From: Clostridium_T sp040217795
GTDB lineage: Bacteria; Bacillota; Clostridia; Clostridiales; Clostridiaceae
Assembly: GCA_040217795.1 (NCBI GenBank)
Contig: JBEHWK010000003.1
Span: 1-64,000, forward strand
Direction: 5' to 3'
DNA: 64,000 nucleotides
Position 1 is the stretch's first letter; the number at the start of each line of letters is the position of its first letter. The notes beneath the pieces are model-generated. The model saw only the letters and a list, made by a program, of their open reading frames with translations, was not told the DNA's origin and made no database searches. Made by a program: the position numbers and the translations under genes. Shown here piece after piece: positions 16,494-24,827 of this stretch.

Positions 16494-18791
16494 ATGAAGC
16501 AATATTTAAAGCTGGATGAATGGAATATAATTGAAGAGGGGTTCAATGAGGAGAACCATGAAATATCTGAAGGTATTTTCAGTATAGGAAATGGATATAT
16601 GGGACAGAGAGCTAACTTTGAAGAAAGATACAGCGGAAAATCTCTACAGGGAAGTTATATGGCAGGAGTATATTATCCTGACAAAACACGAGTAGGATGG
16701 TGGAAGAACGGATATCCGGAGTATTTTGCGAAGGTTTTGAATTCAACAAACTGGATAGGAATTGACATTGCTGTTGATGGTAACGTTCTAGACCTTGCTG
16801 CGTGTGAAGTAAAGGATTTTACAAGAATACTGAATATGAAAGAGGGATACCTGCACAGGATATTTACTGCAGTTTTGCCTGAAGGAAAGATGATTAAAGT
16901 TGATGCAAAGAGATTTGTAAGTATAGTTCGAAAGGAAATAGGGGCTATAAGGTATTCTGTAACTCCCTTGAATTTTGACGGTATACTTACAGTGACTCCT
17001 TACCTGGATGGAAATATTAAAAATAAAGATTCAAATTATGATGAAAAATTCTGGGACGAAGTCCCAGGGGAAAGTGAAGAGTGCATAGGATCAATTACAG
17101 TAAAAACAAAAAAACTTGATTTTTATGTGTGCACTTCAATGAAATATGATATTGTTCAAAATGGAAGTAAGATTGACCGGGATGTTTTGTTCATGGAAAA
17201 AGAAAAATTTGTGAGCCAAACTGTTGATATAAGCATAAAGAAGAATGAGGAGACTGTAATTTACAAGTATGTTTCAGCAGTAACCTCAAGGGATCACAAA
17301 CCGGAGGATCTGTATGCTGTAGGTGCTGAAATCCTTGAAAGGGCATATGAAAGCGGTTTTGATAAGTTACTTAATGAACAAGCCTCTGCATGGAGTGAAA
17401 AATGGAAAGAAAGTGACATTGTTATCGAGGGAGATGTTTCAGCTCAGCAAGCAATAAGATTTAATATATTTCAGTTAAACCAGACTTATACAGGGGAGGA
17501 TGACAGACTGAATATCGGGCCAAAAGGTTTTACAGGTGAGAAATATGGCGGAAGCACATACTGGGATACAGAAGCCTACTGTTTACCTTTCTATTTAAGC
17601 ACAGCTGACCAAAGTATAGCAAGAAATCTGCTGATTTACAGATACAAGCAGCTGGAAAAGGCAAAAGAGAATGCAAAGAACCTGGGTTTTACAAAGGGCG
17701 CACTATATCCTATGGTTACCATGAACGGGGAAGAGTGCCATAATGAGTGGGAAATAACCTTTGAAGAAATACACAGAAACGGTGCTATTGCATATGCAAT
17801 ATACAACTATGTGAGCTATACAGGAGATAAGTCATATCTTGATGAATATGGAATTTATGTTCTTGCAGAAATCTCAAGATTCTGGGAGGAAAGGGTGAGT
17901 TTTGCACCTCGTAAGGGCAAGTATGTAATGTTAGGAGTTACCGGACCTAATGAATATGAAAACAATGTTAATAACAACTGGTACACAAACAGAATAGCCT
18001 CATGGACAATGGAGTATACAGGTGAAGTTATTGAATATTTGAAGAAGGAAAAGCCGGAAAGATATGCAGAAATAGAGAAAGAATTAGGAATTAAGGAAGA
18101 AGAATTAAGCAAGTGGAAGGATATAGTAAGCAATATGTATTATCCTGAGGATGAGGAATTGGGAATATTCCTTCAACAGGACGGGTATATGGATAAGGAA
18201 CAGATACTGGTAAAAGACTTAGATCCTAAACATTTGCCGTTGAATCAAAACTGGTCATGGGACAGAATTCTGAGATCATGCTTCATAAAGCAGGCTGATG
18301 TACTGCAGGGACTATACTTTTTCCAAGATAAATATGATTTAGAATCTATCAGAAGAAATTTCGAGTTTTATGAGCCAAGAACAGTGCATGAATCCTCTTT
18401 GTCTCCTTGCGTTCATTCAATTCTTGCAGCTAAATTAGGAAAACAGGAAAAAGCCTATGAGATGTATTTAAGAACTGCAAGACTTGATTTGGATAATTAT
18501 AACAATGATACAGAGGATGGATGTCATATTACAAGTATGGCTGGAACCTGGATGTCAATAGTAGAGGGGTTTGCAGGTATGAGAATAAGGGATGGAAAAC
18601 TTTCTTTAAGTCCGTTTATTCCTGAAAGATGGCAAGCATTCTCATTTAAGCTTATGTTCAGAGGTGCGTTGCTTAAAGTAAATATAAATAAAGATGGTGT
18701 TATCGTATCTAATGAGAGCAGTGAAGAAATAACAGTAACTGTAAATGGCAAAGATTATAAAGTTAAGGGTCAGACTGAAATAGCAGCATAG
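16494..18791 (+). CDS. mapA: Maltose phosphorylase (glycoside hydrolase family 65)
   Basis: 765 residues, the family's usual length. It cleaves maltose with inorganic phosphate to glucose and beta-glucose-1-phosphate by an inverting mechanism. The N-terminal beta-sandwich (about 1-265) is followed by the (alpha/alpha)6 barrel. Catalytic acid Glu487 lies in GPNEYEN, the same number as in the Lactobacillus enzyme as I recall it. GGSTYWDTEAYCLPF (352-366) and the HNEWEITFEEIHRNGA loop (416-431) favour maltose over trehalose or kojibiose phosphorylase. The start is ATG 16494 after GGAAGGGAG. It ends with a terminator before the malE promoter. Confidence 0.9.
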   Translation: MKQYLKLDEWNIIEEGFNEENHEISEGIFSIGNGYMGQRANFEERYSGKSLQGSYMAGVYYPDKTRVGWWKNGYPEYFAKVLNSTNWIGIDIAVDGNVLDLAACEVKDFTRILNMKEGYLHRIFTAVLPEGKMIKVDAKRFVSIVRKEIGAIRYSVTPLNFDGILTVTPYLDGNIKNKDSNYDEKFWDEVPGESEECIGSITVKTKKLDFYVCTSMKYDIVQNGSKIDRDVLFMEKEKFVSQTVDISIKKNEETVIYKYVSAVTSRDHKPEDLYAVGAEILERAYESGFDKLLNEQASAWSEKWKESDIVIEGDVSAQQAIRFNIFQLNQTYTGEDDRLNIGPKGFTGEKYGGSTYWDTEAYCLPFYLSTADQSIARNLLIYRYKQLEKAKENAKNLGFTKGALYPMVTMNGEECHNEWEITFEEIHRNGAIAYAIYNYVSYTGDKSYLDEYGIYVLAEISRFWEERVSFAPRKGKYVMLGVTGPNEYENNVNNNWYTNRIASWTMEYTGEVIEYLKKEKPERYAEIEKELGIKEEELSKWKDIVSNMYYPEDEELGIFLQQDGYMDKEQILVKDLDPKHLPLNQNWSWDRILRSCFIKQADVLQGLYFFQDKYDLESIRRNFEFYEPRTVHESSLSPCVHSILAAKLGKQEKAYEMYLRTARLDLDNYNNDTEDGCHITSMAGTWMSIVEGFAGMRIRDGKLSLSPFIPERWQAFSFKLMFRGALLKVNINKDGVIVSNESSEEITVTVNGKDYKVKGQTEIAA

Positions 18792-18802
18792 TATTTTTTA
18801 AG

Positions 18803-18842
18803 AAGCAGGAAGATGAAGATTTTCATTCTTTCTGCTTTTTTG
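18803..18842 (+). terminator. Terminator after maltose phosphorylase
   Basis: AAGCAG (18803-18808) pairs with CTGCTT (18832-18837), extended by GAAGATGAA/TTTCATTCTT with a few mismatches, then TTTTT. Confidence 0.8.
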
Positions 18843-18889
18843 TGCAAATGAAAATCTCAAAAGACATAGAAACAATGAGAAATTTGCAC
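18842..18889. promoter_or_regulatory. Inverted repeat upstream of the malE promoter
   Basis: GTGCAAAT (18842-18849) and ATTTGCAC (18882-18889) are perfect arms, with an inner TCTCA/TGAGA pair. TGTGCAAA recurs at 18906-18913 and, inverted, in the malE operator at 19012-19019. A cluster of regulator half-sites is possible. Confidence 0.4.
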
Positions 18890-18951
18890 TAAAAATACAT
18901 GATTATGTGCAAAAATAGAGGGGAAATATAGGAATATTTATCAAAATATTT

Positions 18952-19020
18952 ATGAAAACGTATTGACTGACGATGGATACAGGCTTATAATTAAAAATGT
19001 AGTTCAAACGTTTGCACAAA
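18952..19020 (+). promoter_or_regulatory. malE promoter, operator and cre-like site
   Basis: TTGACT (18963-18968) and TATAAT (18986-18991) are 17 bp apart. The 10-bp palindrome CAAACGTTTG (19005-19014), extended to CAAACGTTTGCACAAA (to 19020), starts 13 bases after the -10, as in the operon promoter at 14870. ATGAAAACGTATTGA (18952-18966), overlapping the -35, fits the CcpA cre consensus with one mismatch. Substrate induction plus catabolite repression is the reading. Confidence 0.75.
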
Positions 19021-19046
19021 AAGAAAGATTATGAGGGGGAAATTAA

Positions 19047-20252
19047 ATGAACAAGTACATTAAAGCATTTGCTGCAACTATGTCAGTGTTAGTATTAACA
19101 AGTTCTCTTGCAGCATGCGGAAACAAAACAACAAGCAGTAAGGAAATAACAGTATGGTCCAGACTTAACGGTAGTGACAAGGAAGTTGAAGCTGTAAACA
19201 AGGCAGCGCAGGAATGGGCGACTAAGAATGGAAAGAAGGTTAAGGTTGTTTCGGACAAGTCAGAATTCCAGGCATTCTTACAAGCTGCAAACAGCAGCCA
19301 GGGACCGGATGTGGTATTCGGAGTACCGCACGATAATCTTGGAACCTTCTACAAAGCAAACCTTTTGGCTGAAGTCCCATCAGGATTAATAGACAAATCA
19401 AAATATAATCAAAGAGGAATTGAGTCAGTATCTTTTGATAATAAATTATATGGGGCTCCAATATCTATTGAAACTGCATTACTATTCATTAATACAGATA
19501 AAGTTAAAGAAGCTCCAAAAACATTTGAAGAGTTAAGAGAAAAGGCAAAAACTTTAGGGTTTAAATATGATATAAACAATATTTACTTCAGCTTCCCATT
19601 TGTGGCAGCAAATGGAGGGTATGTATTTAAGAGCAACAATGGAGTTCCTGATGTTAATGATGTAGGAATGGGCAATGAAGGGGCTATAAAAGGATATCAG
19701 ATACTACAGGACTTAGTGCAAAAAGATAAGCTTATGCCTGCAGATATAAAGGGTGATATGGCTAAGGGTGAATTCCAAAACGGAAACACTGCTTTTTATA
19801 TAGGTGGACCATGGGATATTGACGGATTCAAAGAAGCAGGAGTTAAGTTCCAAGCTGTTCCGTATCCAACCCTAAATGGAAATCCAATGCCTGCATTTGT
19901 AGGTGTACAAACTGCTTTTGTAAATGCTAAGAGTACTGCAAACAAAGATGACTGTTTTGCGCTAATGAACTACCTGGTTGAAAATACACAGGAAGCATTA
20001 TTCGATATAAATGTAAGGGTTCCTGCATTAAATTCAGTTGCAGAGTCTTCAAAAATTAAAGATAATGCGGTTGCAAAGGCTGTTTTGGATCAAGCAAAGA
20101 ATGGTGTTGTAATGCCTAACGTTCCAGAAGTACAGTCAATGTGGAAAGTAAACGATTCTATGTCACTTTTAACAAGCGGACAATTATCAGCAACAGATTT
20201 TGCTAAAAAAGTTTTAGCAGACATCAAACAAGGCATTCAACAGCAAAAATAA
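19047..20252 (+). CDS. malE: Maltose/maltodextrin-binding lipoprotein
   Basis: 401 residues, an extracytoplasmic solute-binding protein (family 1) of an ABC importer. The signal peptide ends in the lipobox LAAC (21-24), with Cys24 the lipidated residue, so the protein is anchored to the outside of the membrane. Binding-protein hallmarks include ITVWSRLNGSDKEVEAV (strand 1), QGPDVVFG and NGNTAFYIGGPWDIDGF. GAGGGGGAAA precedes ATG 19047. Context (maltose phosphorylase upstream, permeases and amylase downstream) points to maltose/maltodextrin as ligand. A strong hairpin without a T run follows the stop. Confidence 0.9.
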   Translation: MNKYIKAFAATMSVLVLTSSLAACGNKTTSSKEITVWSRLNGSDKEVEAVNKAAQEWATKNGKKVKVVSDKSEFQAFLQAANSSQGPDVVFGVPHDNLGTFYKANLLAEVPSGLIDKSKYNQRGIESVSFDNKLYGAPISIETALLFINTDKVKEAPKTFEELREKAKTLGFKYDINNIYFSFPFVAANGGYVFKSNNGVPDVNDVGMGNEGAIKGYQILQDLVQKDKLMPADIKGDMAKGEFQNGNTAFYIGGPWDIDGFKEAGVKFQAVPYPTLNGNPMPAFVGVQTAFVNAKSTANKDDCFALMNYLVENTQEALFDINVRVPALNSVAESSKIKDNAVAKAVLDQAKNGVVMPNVPEVQSMWKVNDSMSLLTSGQLSATDFAKKVLADIKQGIQQQK

Positions 20253-20258
20253 CCCAAT

Positions 20259-20288
20259 AGAAAGAGGAGAAAGAGATCTCCTCTTTCT
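20259..20288 (+). promoter_or_regulatory. Stable hairpin between malE and malF
   Basis: AGAAAGAGGAGA (20259-20270) and TCTCCTCTTTCT (20277-20288) form a perfect 12-bp stem with a 6-nt loop. There is no T tract, so it is better read as an mRNA 3'-end stabiliser or processing site that lets malE be expressed above malFG than as a terminator. Confidence 0.7.
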
Positions 20289-20313
20289 GAATATAATACG
20301 AATCAAAGTAATG

Positions 20314-20365
20314 AAAGGGGGGTTCGGCTTAAGTTGATTTCCTGAATTAAGCCGAAATATTCAGA
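20314..20365 (+). promoter_or_regulatory. malF translation start: ribosome binding site split from ATG by a hairpin
   Basis: No Shine-Dalgarno sequence lies directly before ATG 20366. The only strong one is AAAGGGGGG (20314-20322), 43 nt upstream. Exactly between are TTCGGCTTAA (20323-20332) and TTAAGCCGAA (20347-20356), a perfect 10-bp stem. Folding it leaves 9 nt between Shine-Dalgarno and ATG. Confidence 0.6.
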
Positions 20366-21316
20366 ATGAGAAATGCAAGCGAGGTTTTTAAAAAGAGAGA
20401 TTCAAAGATATTCGATAAAATAAGGCCGTATGCTTATTTGTCACCAGCTCTTATATCAATTTTTATTCTTACGTTTCTTCCTATAGTATACACATTATAT
20501 ATTGCATTCACTAACTATAATCTGAATCATATAGATAATTATTCATTAGTAGGTTTTGAAAATTTCAAATACATACTTAATGGACCATTAAAAAATATAT
20601 TTATTCCTGTTTTTGGATGGACAATCATTTTTGCAGCTATATCAACACTTGGACCGTTTCTTTTTGGACTTGTAATAGCTATGATGCTTAACAACCAGCA
20701 TATGAAAGAAGCTCCAGTGTACAAGGCTATATTGGTATTGCCTTGGGCTTTGCCTGCAACAATTGCTGTACTTGCATGGTCAGGATTGTTTAATGCAGAG
20801 TATGGTGGAATTAATGTAATCCTTAAGTCATTGCACTTAATCAATAGCCCTATTCCATGGCTTTCAAATGCAAACTGGGCAAGGGTAGGATTGATTCTTG
20901 CAAACCTCTGGCTGGGGTTCCCATACATGATGAATGTAAGTTTAGGGGCGCTTTCTTCAATACCTCCTACTTATTATGAAGCAGCGGACCTTGATGGAGC
21001 TTCAGAATGGCAGAAGTTCCTGAAAATAACTTTACCTACAATAACAGATACAGCCTTACCGCTTCTGATAAGTTCATTTGCATTTAACTTTAATAATTTC
21101 GGTTCAGCATACCTGATAACAGGTGGAGGACCAGCAAGGCTTGATACTCAATATGCAGGTTCCACAGATATCCTTGTAAGTGCAGCTTATAAAATGTCAT
21201 TAATCTACAATAGATACGACCTGGGTGCTGCATTAAGTATAATTATATTCCTGGTAATAGCTACTGTAAGTATAGCTCAGATGAGGATGACAAACGCATT
21301 TAAGGAGGTTAACTAA
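20366..21316 (+). CDS. malF: Maltose ABC transporter permease MalF
   Basis: 316 residues with six or more transmembrane segments (first about 25-47). It carries the EAA cytoplasmic loop EAADLDGASEWQKFLKITLP near residue 205, which contacts the ATPase. It is shorter than E. coli MalF because the large periplasmic P2 loop is absent, the normal situation in Gram-positive sugar permeases. In-frame stop TAA at 20348-20350 excludes any earlier start, so ATG 20366 is firm although its ribosome binding site is distant. It is followed by malG after one base. Confidence 0.92.
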   Translation: MRNASEVFKKRDSKIFDKIRPYAYLSPALISIFILTFLPIVYTLYIAFTNYNLNHIDNYSLVGFENFKYILNGPLKNIFIPVFGWTIIFAAISTLGPFLFGLVIAMMLNNQHMKEAPVYKAILVLPWALPATIAVLAWSGLFNAEYGGINVILKSLHLINSPIPWLSNANWARVGLILANLWLGFPYMMNVSLGALSSIPPTYYEAADLDGASEWQKFLKITLPTITDTALPLLISSFAFNFNNFGSAYLITGGGPARLDTQYAGSTDILVSAAYKMSLIYNRYDLGAALSIIIFLVIATVSIAQMRMTNAFKEVN

Positions 21317-21317
21317 T

Positions 21318-22208
21318 ATGGATTTTATTAAAAGTAAGATAGTCACAAGCAATGAACAAAAACTTACTTATGAAGAAAAGCTAAAGCCCAGAGAAGTGAG
21401 GAAATTATGGATTCAAAGAATCTTTATGTGGATTATAGTACTTGTTACATTGTTTCCTATAGTATGGATAATTTCTGCATCTTTAGCTAAAGGACAAGCA
21501 TTTACCCAGACAAGTCTATTCCCTAAAAGCATTACTCTTGATAACTATGTCAAGTTATTTCAAAAGACAGGTTTCTTAACTTGGGTTAAAAACAGCATGA
21601 TAATTTGTTTGTCAGTTTCAATTATTCAGTTATTGATGACAAGCACAGGAGCATATGCTTTTTCAAGAATGAAATTCAAAGGGAGAACATATGGTTTGAT
21701 GTCTTTGCTTATTCTTCAGATGTTCCCTGGACTTATGTCAATATCAGCAATACTGGGTATAGCATATAAATACGATCTTATGGATAAGATGTTGCCATTA
21801 ATTCTTCTCCTTGCAGGAGGAAGCGCATTTAATATATGGCTGCTAAAAGGATATATAGATGGTATTCCAAAAGAACTGGACGAAGCTGCAATGGTAGATG
21901 GTGCAAGCCATTGGCAAATATTCTGGAATATAATAATGCCGTTGTCAAAGCCAATGATAGCAGTAATATTTCTGTTCTGCTTCATTGGAATATACAGTGA
22001 GTTCCCATTGACAAGTGCCCTCATAAAAGATCCGGCTAAATACACTGTAACATTAGGATTAAGAAACTTTATTAACAATCAGTTCTCAGCAAACTGGACA
22101 CAATTTGCTGCTGCTTCAGTTGTTGCATCACTTCCAATTGTTGTTGTATTTCTGGCACTGCAGAAATATATCGCAAAAGGTTTGGTTTCCGGTGCAGTAA
22201 AAGGTTAA
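21318..22208 (+). CDS. malG: Maltose ABC transporter permease MalG
   Basis: 296 residues, the second permease half. About six transmembrane helices start after a 35-residue cytoplasmic N-terminus, and the EAA loop EAAMVDGASHWQIFWNIIMP lies near residue 190. The ribosome binding site AAGGAGG overlaps the last codons of malF, so the two are translationally linked. No malK-type ATPase gene follows here. In Firmicutes a shared MsmX/MsmK-like ATPase usually serves such importers, and that is the likely arrangement. Confidence 0.93.
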   Translation: MDFIKSKIVTSNEQKLTYEEKLKPREVRKLWIQRIFMWIIVLVTLFPIVWIISASLAKGQAFTQTSLFPKSITLDNYVKLFQKTGFLTWVKNSMIICLSVSIIQLLMTSTGAYAFSRMKFKGRTYGLMSLLILQMFPGLMSISAILGIAYKYDLMDKMLPLILLLAGGSAFNIWLLKGYIDGIPKELDEAAMVDGASHWQIFWNIIMPLSKPMIAVIFLFCFIGIYSEFPLTSALIKDPAKYTVTLGLRNFINNQFSANWTQFAAASVVASLPIVVVFLALQKYIAKGLVSGAVKG

Positions 22209-22237
22209 TGTAAGAACTTTTTTGGAGGTTTTAAGAA

Positions 22238-23971
22238 ATGAATAAGTTTGCAATATTTCATATATCTGATGTACCATATGCTTATGGTATAGATGATGAA
22301 ACGTTAGTTGTAAGAATAAGATTTGCAAGAAATGATATAAAAAAATGCAAAATTCACTATAAGGACAGATACGACTGGGATAAGATGAAATCATTCTCAG
22401 AAAAAGAAATGGAATTAAAAGAGTATACTGACTTGTTTGAGTATTATGAAACAGAGATTTCAATTGATGAAAAAAGGTTCAGATATTATTTTGAGATTTA
22501 TGACATGGAAGGAAAAACATATTATTATAACGAACGCGGCATACAATCAGGAAGTGTCGAGGAAACCAGGTCATTCCAATTTCCCTATTTATGCAAGGCA
22601 GATGTATATAAAAGTGTAAATTGGGCGCAGGAAGGAATTGTATATCAGATATTTCCAGACAGGTTCAATAATGGAGATGAAAGCATAAATCCGGAAGATG
22701 TATCTCCTTGGGGAGACGATGTCACGAGGGAAACTATGTTTGGCGGAGACTTACAGGGCATAATTGACAAAGTACCATATCTGAAGGATCTGGGTGTTAC
22801 TATCATATATCTTACACCTATTTTTCTTTCAAGCACAAACCATAAGTATAACACCTGTGATTATTACAAGGTAGATCCGTGCTTTGGTGATATAGAGAAG
22901 GCAAAAGAATTGGTGGATAAATGTCATGAGGCTGGAATAAGAGTAACCCTTGATGCGGTATTTAATCACTCTGGAAGTGACTTCTTCGCATTTAAGGATG
23001 TCATTGAAAAGGGTGAAAAATCAAAGTATAAAGATTGGTTCTTTATAGAAAGCTATCCGGTTGATGCAGAAAAGGTAAACTATTTAACTTTTGCTGAAAG
23101 CATATCCAATATGCCTAAACTGAATACTCAAAATCCTGAGGTTGTTGACTATCTGTTGGGGGTTGCTAAGTACTGGATAAAAGAGATAGGAATAGACGGC
23201 TGGAGGCTGGATGTATGCGATGAGGTTGACCATGCATTTTGGAGAGAATTCAGAAAAGCTGTAAAAGATGCAAACCCTGATGCTTTAATAATAGGAGAAA
23301 TTTCTCATGAATCCAGTTCTTTCTTAAGGGGGGAACAGTTAGACAGCATTATGAATTATCCTTTCAGGGACTTATGCCTGGACTTTTTTGCTAAAGGAGT
23401 TATAGATTCACAGGAATTTATATATGGGTTAGCAGATCAGAGGGCCAGATATATGGATGGCATTAATAAAACAATGTTTAACCTGTTAGGAAGTCATGAT
23501 GTTGCAAGATTTTTGACTGAGTGTGATGGAAATGTTGAAAAGTTAAAACTTGCGGTAGCATTTAAATTTACTTATATAGGAATACCTTATGTTTACTATG
23601 GTGATGAGGTAGGCGTTGAGGGAGAAAATGACCCATACTGCAGAAGGTGCATGATATGGGATGAAGATAAACAAGACAGAGACTTATACGAATTTCATAA
23701 GAAGTTAAGTGCAATAAGAAGAGAAAATAAATCATTAATATATGGTGAGTTTATGCCTTTATACTTTGACGATGGGGTAGTAGCCTACAAGAGAATTTGC
23801 AATGATGAGGAATGCATCTGCATACTTAACAATTTTAATGGCAAGAGAAATATTGAAATTGATATATATGGAAGTTACTCAGATATAATGGAAAGCGAAG
23901 AGGTGAAAATAAATAATGGAATTACCTTGAATCCATATGAGATAAAAATTTTAAGAAAATATAAGTATTGA
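22238..23971 (+). CDS. GH13 neopullulanase/cyclomaltodextrinase-type amylase
   Basis: 577 residues without a signal peptide, so a cytoplasmic maltodextrin-degrading enzyme. An N-terminal beta domain (about 1-125, CBM34-like) precedes the barrel: VTLDAVFNHSG (237-247), nucleophile D325 in GWRLDVCDEV, acid/base E354 in IIGEISHES and D421 in LGSHDVARF. This order fits neopullulanase, cyclomaltodextrinase or maltogenic amylase (GH13_20 type), which shorten imported maltodextrins to maltose for the phosphorylase. TGGAGG precedes ATG 22238. It is the last gene of the malEFG operon, closed by a strong terminator. Confidence 0.9.
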   Translation: MNKFAIFHISDVPYAYGIDDETLVVRIRFARNDIKKCKIHYKDRYDWDKMKSFSEKEMELKEYTDLFEYYETEISIDEKRFRYYFEIYDMEGKTYYYNERGIQSGSVEETRSFQFPYLCKADVYKSVNWAQEGIVYQIFPDRFNNGDESINPEDVSPWGDDVTRETMFGGDLQGIIDKVPYLKDLGVTIIYLTPIFLSSTNHKYNTCDYYKVDPCFGDIEKAKELVDKCHEAGIRVTLDAVFNHSGSDFFAFKDVIEKGEKSKYKDWFFIESYPVDAEKVNYLTFAESISNMPKLNTQNPEVVDYLLGVAKYWIKEIGIDGWRLDVCDEVDHAFWREFRKAVKDANPDALIIGEISHESSSFLRGEQLDSIMNYPFRDLCLDFFAKGVIDSQEFIYGLADQRARYMDGINKTMFNLLGSHDVARFLTECDGNVEKLKLAVAFKFTYIGIPYVYYGDEVGVEGENDPYCRRCMIWDEDKQDRDLYEFHKKLSAIRRENKSLIYGEFMPLYFDDGVVAYKRICNDEECICILNNFNGKRNIEIDIYGSYSDIMESEEVKINNGITLNPYEIKILRKYKY

Positions 23972-23983
23972 TGACCTGGCATA

Positions 23984-24021
23984 AAAAGTCCTCTTTTGAA
24001 GTAATCAAAAGAGGACTTTTT
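23984..24021. terminator. Terminator after the maltose operon
   Basis: AAAAGTCCTCTTTTGA (23984-23999) pairs perfectly with TCAAAAGAGGACTTTT (24005-24020). A and T runs on either side make it potentially bidirectional. Confidence 0.9.
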
Positions 24022-24079
24022 AACTTTTGAATAATTTTTCAGTAATTAATTATTAAGAGGAAAAAAATATATATAAGCT

Positions 24080-24108
24080 TTGAAATATGACGCCATATGG
24101 GATATAAT
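24080..24108 (+). promoter_or_regulatory. Promoter of zapA
   Basis: TTGAAA (24080-24085) and TATAAT (24103-24108) with a 17-bp spacer. The leader to ATG 24227 would be about 110 nt. Confidence 0.65.
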
Positions 24109-24226
24109 GGTATTTAAGATAATAAGTAATGAAGTTGGAAACTATTGGCATGAGGGCTGTTTAATTGATAAATTAAAGTCATTATGTTAAAATCAGTTTA
24201 TAAAAAATGTTCTTGAGAGGTGTAAT

Positions 24227-24763
24227 ATGGCGGCTGTTACAGTAAAAGTAAATGGGTTTGAATATAATTTAAAAGGTGAAGAGGATGAAAAGTATTTAAA
24301 AGGCATTGCAGAATATGTTAACAGCAAGATAAAGGAGTTAATTGAGAAGAATCCAAAACTGAATGGTTCTTCTGCAATTGTTCTGGCTGCGATAAACATA
24401 ACTGATGAACTTTTTAAGGGCGATATCCAATACGATAACCTGACAAAGGAATTCAAAATAATAAAGGGTGAAAATATTAAATTAATGAATAAGATTTCAG
24501 AGCTTAAAGATCCTGACAATATAATAAAAAATGCAAAAAAGGAAGTTGAGAGCTACAAGAGTCAATGTGAAATTATGGAGGAACAATTTAAGAAGTTAAA
24601 GGAGCAGAATAAAGTTCTGATAGATAGGAATAAAGAGATAAATTATCAGCTTCAAAGTTACAAATACAGAGTTTTGGATATGGAAAAAAAGTATATGGAC
24701 TTACAATATAAATTAGTAAGTGCCCAAACAAAAGATAATGTGCTTTTAAGAAACAAAAAATAA
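24227..24763 (+). CDS. zapA: Cell division protein ZapA, long form
   Basis: 178 residues. The N-terminal 70 residues are the ZapA head (VTVKVNGFEYNLKGEEDE, then VNSKIKELIEKNPKLNGSSA), which binds FtsZ and helps bundle Z-ring filaments. The rest is a long charged coiled coil (about 75-165), rich in Lys and Glu, longer than in the 85-110 residue ZapA of other bacteria but usual for clostridia. GAGAGGTG precedes the ATG. In many clostridia zapA follows pheT directly and precedes the U32 gene and mutS2; only the downstream half of that order is kept here. Confidence 0.88.
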   Translation: MAAVTVKVNGFEYNLKGEEDEKYLKGIAEYVNSKIKELIEKNPKLNGSSAIVLAAINITDELFKGDIQYDNLTKEFKIIKGENIKLMNKISELKDPDNIIKNAKKEVESYKSQCEIMEEQFKKLKEQNKVLIDRNKEINYQLQSYKYRVLDMEKKYMDLQYKLVSAQTKDNVLLRNKK

Positions 24764-24772
24764 GTTGAAGTT

Positions 24773-24827
24773 AAAGGAGCAGCTGAAGGTTCTGATTATT
24801 AGTCTGAGATCTTAACGCTCCTTTTTT
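24773..24827 (+). terminator. Terminator-like hairpin after zapA
   Basis: AAAGGAGC (24773-24780) pairs with GCTCCTTT (24817-24824), then TTT. The T run merges with the start of the following palindrome. Confidence 0.6.

Noticed and set aside
20311..20337. Mini-frame MKGGFGLS overlapping the malF Shine-Dalgarno
   Set aside because: It has no ribosome binding site of its own; the G-run is better explained as the malF signal.
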